Source: an uncultured Lachnospiraceae bacterium
GTDB lineage: Bacteria; Bacillota; Clostridia; Lachnospirales; Lachnospiraceae
Reading direction: 5' to 3'
Assembly: GCA_910579225.1 (NCBI GenBank)
Contig: CAJTTI010000006.1
Coordinates: 62,001-126,000 of the forward strand
DNA: 64,000 bases
Shown piece after piece: positions 60,052-64,000 of this stretch. Made by a program: the position numbers and the translations under genes. The notes under the pieces were generated by a model. It worked only from the letters and a program-made list of their open reading frames with translations, did no database searches and was not told the origin of the DNA. Every line of letters begins with the position of its first letter. The first letter of the stretch is position 1.

Positions 60052-60095
60052 GTTATTACTATACCAGAAAGGCGGCAAAAATACCAGCACAATAC

Positions 60096-60128
60096 AAAAA
60101 TGGAGCTGTCTCAAACCGCGGCAGCCCC
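60096..60128 (-). terminator. Terminator of the FRG gene
   Basis: 7-bp stem GGGGCTG/CAGCTCC (one G-U pair) with a 13-nt loop and A then five U on the minus strand, 44 nt beyond the FRG gene stop codon. Confidence 0.65.
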
Positions 60129-60171
60129 AAGTTCTGTTTCCGGTGAGGGAATCGCTTATGTCAGCATTCCT

Positions 60172-61284
60172 TTATATAATTGCATTCTCCATATCCTGTG
60201 ATACAATCTGCATATCCGGATAAAGATTTCCTCGTCTGGCTCCCGTCATCATCAGCTCTTCCGCCACTTTCCGGGGGTTTAAAATATGTATACAATGCAA
60301 ATGCGGAATGCATCTCGGCATATATTCCATACCAATAGGCGGATACGACCGGGTTCTTGCTTTCACCTTTCTCATCTGTACATTGGGTACATAATATGGA
60401 AATACAGTAAATACACCTCTTTGCATCTTAATTCTTTCGCTGTGATAAGGGTGAATGATTGCCAGCGGCGGAATCTCTCCCAGTTTTACCGGAAGTCCAT
60501 CTGAATAATAGCGAAGAAGCAGGAAGAAAAATGGATTCATTTCAAAATTTTTCAAGGCTTCCAGCTCTTTGCCCTTGTAAGACCGTCTGATGATCTCAAG
60601 AGCGGACAAGCCTATCATTGCATTCATATTTTTCTCCTGTACCTTTTTGATGTTATAATAAATTCCGCTTTTTTCTTCTTTTTGCAGCTCATTCAGAATA
60701 TTTTTTGCCAATTTTAAATTAGGCACATTTTTTTCTCCCAGGGAATTACAGATCAATTCTACTGTTCCATGGCAGAATGCCCCATATACTTCTTTATTCA
60801 GTTTTGCGGGCTCCAATATCCAGATTACCGGTTCCGCAATCCGGCACCGCTCCGTAACTTCCAGATCTTTCACCGGCGTAATAAATGACTCCAACGCAAA
60901 TTCCAATGCGACTGTCAGTGATTCACTCCAGTCCATCAACCTGGTTTTCGTGAAAAAATGCTGCATTACTTCTTGCCATTCTATTACAAACTGCGGCATT
61001 TGATAATTCAAATTATCATAATTTCTGGACATAAAACTCTGAAAGCGGTATTCCTCCCGCAAATGATTATTGCTGTACCTCTGCGTGTCATTATACTGAT
61101 AGTCTGCATCTCTGAATATACTAGGTTCAAGATGGAAAGCCGCCCTGGAATGCCCCCGAAACCACATCAATGGCCTCTCGTCCGCATTTTTCTGTATCTC
61201 TTTTCTGATACACTGAACATGCTGATATATTTCTGCCAGACTTCCTGCATATCTGGTTTTTATTCCTCTATTCGGTGCACCCAT
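60172..61284 (-). CDS. FRG-domain protein
   Basis: 370 residues. The FRG signature is present: WFRGHSRAAFHLEPSIFR near residue 42 and TRLMDWSESLTVALEFALE near 115, where the family reads RLLDWT..PLVALYFA. FRG domains recur in mobile and defence-linked genes of unknown chemistry. The C-terminal part (FFLLLRYYSDGLPVKLGEIP, HSERIKMQRGVFTVFPY) continues the domain. It starts 1 nt after the stop of the large HESSH protein gene and uses the AAGGAG at that gene's end, so the pair is translationally coupled. It appears AT-richer than neighbouring housekeeping genes, which suggests acquisition. Confidence 0.85.
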   Translation of the reverse strand: MGAPNRGIKTRYAGSLAEIYQHVQCIRKEIQKNADERPLMWFRGHSRAAFHLEPSIFRDADYQYNDTQRYSNNHLREEYRFQSFMSRNYDNLNYQMPQFVIEWQEVMQHFFTKTRLMDWSESLTVALEFALESFITPVKDLEVTERCRIAEPVIWILEPAKLNKEVYGAFCHGTVELICNSLGEKNVPNLKLAKNILNELQKEEKSGIYYNIKKVQEKNMNAMIGLSALEIIRRSYKGKELEALKNFEMNPFFFLLLRYYSDGLPVKLGEIPPLAIIHPYHSERIKMQRGVFTVFPYYVPNVQMRKVKARTRSYPPIGMEYMPRCIPHLHCIHILNPRKVAEELMMTGARRGNLYPDMQIVSQDMENAII

Positions 61285-61285
61285 A

Positions 61286-64000
61286 CTACATCTCCTTTTC
61301 CATCATCTTAAACCGATTGTAATAATAATAATTTTGTATAAAATCAATGGTATTCTCCAGTTTCTGTTCTGTTGTTTTCTCATACACAAGACTGGGCACA
61401 TTATAGAATTCTCCCACATCCATTTTAGGATCAGATAAACACTTCCAGTCTTTTTCCCATTTACAGCCCGGCTCTCCTTTGTTCTCAATCTGCTTTCGAA
61501 TCTCCATCATATGGGAAAAAATATGCTCTGATACTATAAGATATCCACCATCCAGAATATTCCCCACTCCAAGGCAAAAGCATTCCAGTCTTCTGAAAAT
61601 ATATTTAACCGGTATACAGAACTCTTCCAGCTCCTCATACTTCTGCCATAAGGATTTTGTCCTCTCATCTGCATTCTGTATCCCATGAAGAACTATATAC
61701 AATAAAGTTTTCCGGTAAGCATCCTCCTCTCCCATTTTTTGAAAATACAGCTTAATCTGCGCATTGATGCTTCCCAGGAAATATGCAACCTGTTTTTCCA
61801 ACCGGACATCATTTCGTTCCCGAACTGCCCCCAGCATTTTCTGTCTGATACATTTCAATGTATATTCACAATATTCCATCCCCTTTTCCAGAAGACGGTC
61901 TGCTTTCATCCTGATCACTCCCAGTTCTTGGACCATTGAATCCGCGGTTCCCTCTTCCTCCATTTCCCTTGCCATCAAAACTGCAGCTACAATTTTAAAC
62001 CTCTCATTATTTATATCGTTAGGCAAATATTCCTGTTCATCAATTCTTGCATCGCTGACAGTCTGCAGCACCTGTCTGCAATATCCAAAACTGTTGATTT
62101 CAAGCGAGGTTGTCATCAAAAGGTCTGCAAAACTTTCCAGATAAATCTTTGTAGCGACTTCTCTATGCTTTTTAATCTTCATTCCGTCTGTTTCCAGAAA
62201 TATATTCAGCATTTTTCTGCAAAAAAGCTCTTTATCAAAGTTAAGAAGCCCAAGGTTCCGCAGAGTGTACATAAGATCCGGGTCTGCCAGCCAGATACTC
62301 TCCTCATACTGCAGACCTTCTTTATACTGCTTCTGATAATGTTCATACACTTTATCCAGATAATTGCTTAAGTGTTCCTCTGCATTATCGTTGCGGTTTT
62401 CCACTGCTTTATATAAATTTAATACTCTGTGTACCTCAATTGCCCGGATACAGTACTCTTTGACTGCGTATTCTTCTACTGATTTTTCCAGCAGATATTT
62501 ACGCACTTCAAGCAGCTTTTTTTCAAAATATAATTTTTCAGAAAGAATATCTGTCAGCAAAATTTTCTCTTCGTCAGCAGAAGCATCTTCAGGTGCCACA
62601 TAATCATAATATTTTTCCAGCAATATCTGCGCAAGTTTCTGGCACTTCAGATGAGTCGGCCATTCCCACAGCTCCAGGATCAATTCCATAGTCTCGTCTG
62701 TCATCAACTCTTCTTTCTGAAATCTGTCGTAGAAAAAATTATATAAATCTTTTTTTGCTTCCTGTAATTTATATTGATACTGCCTCCCTTCAAAATCAGC
62801 GCCAAATGGAAATATCCTTTCCAGATAATTATCTATTTCATTTAGCATTCCCTCAAAATCACATTCTGCAAATCCAGGTTTTCCACTCAGTTCATTATAC
62901 GCAACTTCTATCATACTGTCAGTCAGATATTTTTCGATTTTCCCCGTGGCACCATAAAGCTTATGGTCAGACAATTTCAGCATCATGTCTCCCATGACCG
63001 CATTAAAAACATAATCCAATACATATCTTGCCACAAAAAAGTTTCGTTCATCCCTGTTCAAAGTTCTGAGATGATGGGACGATTCATGGACTATCCAGGG
63101 AAGCAGGTCATACAGTCTTCCAAAATATTCAAATGACGGAACTGTACAGATTATTTCCCTTTTTCTTTGGTTAATAAATGGTGCTGTCACTTCTACTTTA
63201 TCTTTCGATAAATCCGGATAAATCACCGGAACAATTACCCGTTCTCCTGCACTCCCTCCAAGACCGCTTTCCAGGCAGGAACCTATATAAGATCTCATAA
63301 CCTCCCTGTATGCTACCATCATCTTTTCGGTATCAATCTGGGTCTGAATCTCATAGACAGGGGACTGATAGGTCTGATAATTTACATTCTGCACCAGTCT
63401 CGTATACTGATTAATGGCCTGTATGTTCACACGCCATCCTTTCAACAGCGCCAGACGATTTCTTCGCTTTTCAGTCTCACTGAGCTTACTGCTTTCATTT
63501 ATATATTCCTGCATACAGAAATTAATGCTCTGGCAGAGAGCTTCCATATCATGGCAAAACATAAGCCAGTTAATATAAGCCTCTTTTTCCATCCCAACTG
63601 CAGAAAAGGTCTTGTAAATCTCTTTCATTCCGCGGAACAGATCCTGAAAAGCACGGTATTCACTTGGAAAATAAGCTCTCCAGTCTTCTATCTTCTCAAT
63701 TTTTTCAAATAATTCTCTATTTTTATTTATTACATGATTTAAATATTCATTATCTTCATTAATATTTTCTGCTGTACTTTCAGTAGAAATATCCACTTTA
63801 ACCAGTATACGTTCGTTCACATTCCTCAGGAATGGATATCTGAGAATGTTTTTCAGATCCACTGCCTGCTCATTATACTCCTCTTTTTCCCGATTTGAAG
63901 TGCCTATTTTTTTCTCACAAAGTACCGGATAGATTTCTGCAAATTCTTTCATCCCAATATTCATAAGATAATCATATCTTCCAAAAAGTCCCCTGACAGT
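61286..64000 (-). CDS. Large unrecognised protein with zincin motif (5' end outside window)
   Basis: At least 905 codons, open to the window edge. An ATG at 63964 exists but has no ribosome binding site, and the frame upstream (LFGRYDYLMNIGMKEFA) reads as protein, so the true start probably lies beyond 64000. The protein is mostly alpha-helical. A VHESSHHLRTL sequence near residue 293 of the ATG reading is an HExxH zinc-metallopeptidase motif; a conserved third ligand is not obvious. No membrane segments are seen. I recognise no family. The FRG gene follows 1 nt after its stop. A tightly coupled predicted peptidase and FRG protein suggest a two-gene (or larger) defence or toxin module. Confidence 0.75.
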   Translation of the reverse strand, partial: TVRGLFGRYDYLMNIGMKEFAEIYPVLCEKKIGTSNREKEEYNEQAVDLKNILRYPFLRNVNERILVKVDISTESTAENINEDNEYLNHVINKNRELFEKIEKIEDWRAYFPSEYRAFQDLFRGMKEIYKTFSAVGMEKEAYINWLMFCHDMEALCQSINFCMQEYINESSKLSETEKRRNRLALLKGWRVNIQAINQYTRLVQNVNYQTYQSPVYEIQTQIDTEKMMVAYREVMRSYIGSCLESGLGGSAGERVIVPVIYPDLSKDKVEVTAPFINQRKREIICTVPSFEYFGRLYDLLPWIVHESSHHLRTLNRDERNFFVARYVLDYVFNAVMGDMMLKLSDHKLYGATGKIEKYLTDSMIEVAYNELSGKPGFAECDFEGMLNEIDNYLERIFPFGADFEGRQYQYKLQEAKKDLYNFFYDRFQKEELMTDETMELILELWEWPTHLKCQKLAQILLEKYYDYVAPEDASADEEKILLTDILSEKLYFEKKLLEVRKYLLEKSVEEYAVKEYCIRAIEVHRVLNLYKAVENRNDNAEEHLSNYLDKVYEHYQKQYKEGLQYEESIWLADPDLMYTLRNLGLLNFDKELFCRKMLNIFLETDGMKIKKHREVATKIYLESFADLLMTTSLEINSFGYCRQVLQTVSDARIDEQEYLPNDINNERFKIVAAVLMAREMEEEGTADSMVQELGVIRMKADRLLEKGMEYCEYTLKCIRQKMLGAVRERNDVRLEKQVAYFLGSINAQIKLYFQKMGEEDAYRKTLLYIVLHGIQNADERTKSLWQKYEELEEFCIPVKYIFRRLECFCLGVGNILDGGYLIVSEHIFSHMMEIRKQIENKGEPGCKWEKDWKCLSDPKMDVGEFYNVPSLVYEKTTEQKLENTIDFIQNYYYYNRFKMMEKEM

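Noticed and set aside
1..64000. tRNA, rRNA or insertion sequences
   Set aside because: No cloverleaf, rRNA segment, transposase or integrase was recognised on either strand by reading.

Overview
The window looks like a chromosome segment from a spore-forming Lachnospiraceae (Clostridia, Blautia/Lachnoclostridium-like). The evidence is the low-GC Firmicutes gene order around the RNA polymerase and ribosomal protein genes, AGGAGG ribosome binding sites, clostridial sporulation genes (SipL-type DUF3794/LysM protein, CwlD-type amidase, GerA-type germinant receptor) and many small Clostridia-specific families (DUF1189, DUF1934, DUF1858, DUF951, DUF2284). The genus is inferred, not proven. No rRNA, tRNA, CRISPR array, insertion sequence or integrase was seen.

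Positions 1-1.7 kb hold the start of a secreted Glu-rich repeat protein and a SARP/BTAD regulator. Positions 1.9-19.3 kb, all minus strand except one gene, are the translation/transcription block: rpmG-secE-nusG-rplK-rplA, then rplJ-rplL behind an L10 leader, rpoB-rpoC, and rpsL-rpsG-fusA-tuf. Good promoters (TTGACA-like, 17-nt spacers, TATAAT-like) precede rpmG, rplJ, rpoB, rpsL and tuf. A VanZ-like gene and a small membrane protein gene sit between rpoC and rpsL.

Positions 19.4-34.8 kb are accessory: a DUF1189 protein, two MATE exporters, a hybrid histidine kinase, a holin-family protein, a NACHT NTPase (candidate anti-phage STAND protein) whose 3' end looks frameshifted, a macrodomain protein, a PadR regulator coupled to an FtsW-like protein with a permease-prefix domain, a DUF2284 protein and RecQ.

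Positions 34.8-41.7 kb carry sporulation and envelope genes on the minus strand: a PrcB-like lipoprotein, the SipL-like protein, ispE, a gerA-type gene, and a gene that fuses a GerAB permease to part of GerAC. Positions 41.8-46.6 kb on the plus strand are malQ, plsC, ddl and murF, that is glycogen/maltodextrin, phospholipid and cell wall synthesis. Positions 46.6-50.1 kb are a CarD-family regulator with an attenuator-like leader, a CwlD-type amidase and a GH18 protein. mecA, a DUF1858 protein, a MerR-type regulator and a ferredoxin follow.

Positions 53-58.6 kb are the conserved replication block rpsF-ssb-rpsR, gdpP-rplI-dnaB, read on the minus strand. The window ends with a Sir2 deacylase, an Sfp-type phosphopantetheinyl transferase, and a tightly coupled pair: a large unrecognised protein with an HESSH zincin motif (running off the window) and an FRG-domain protein. 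This pair and the NACHT gene are the best candidates for an undescribed defence-type system.
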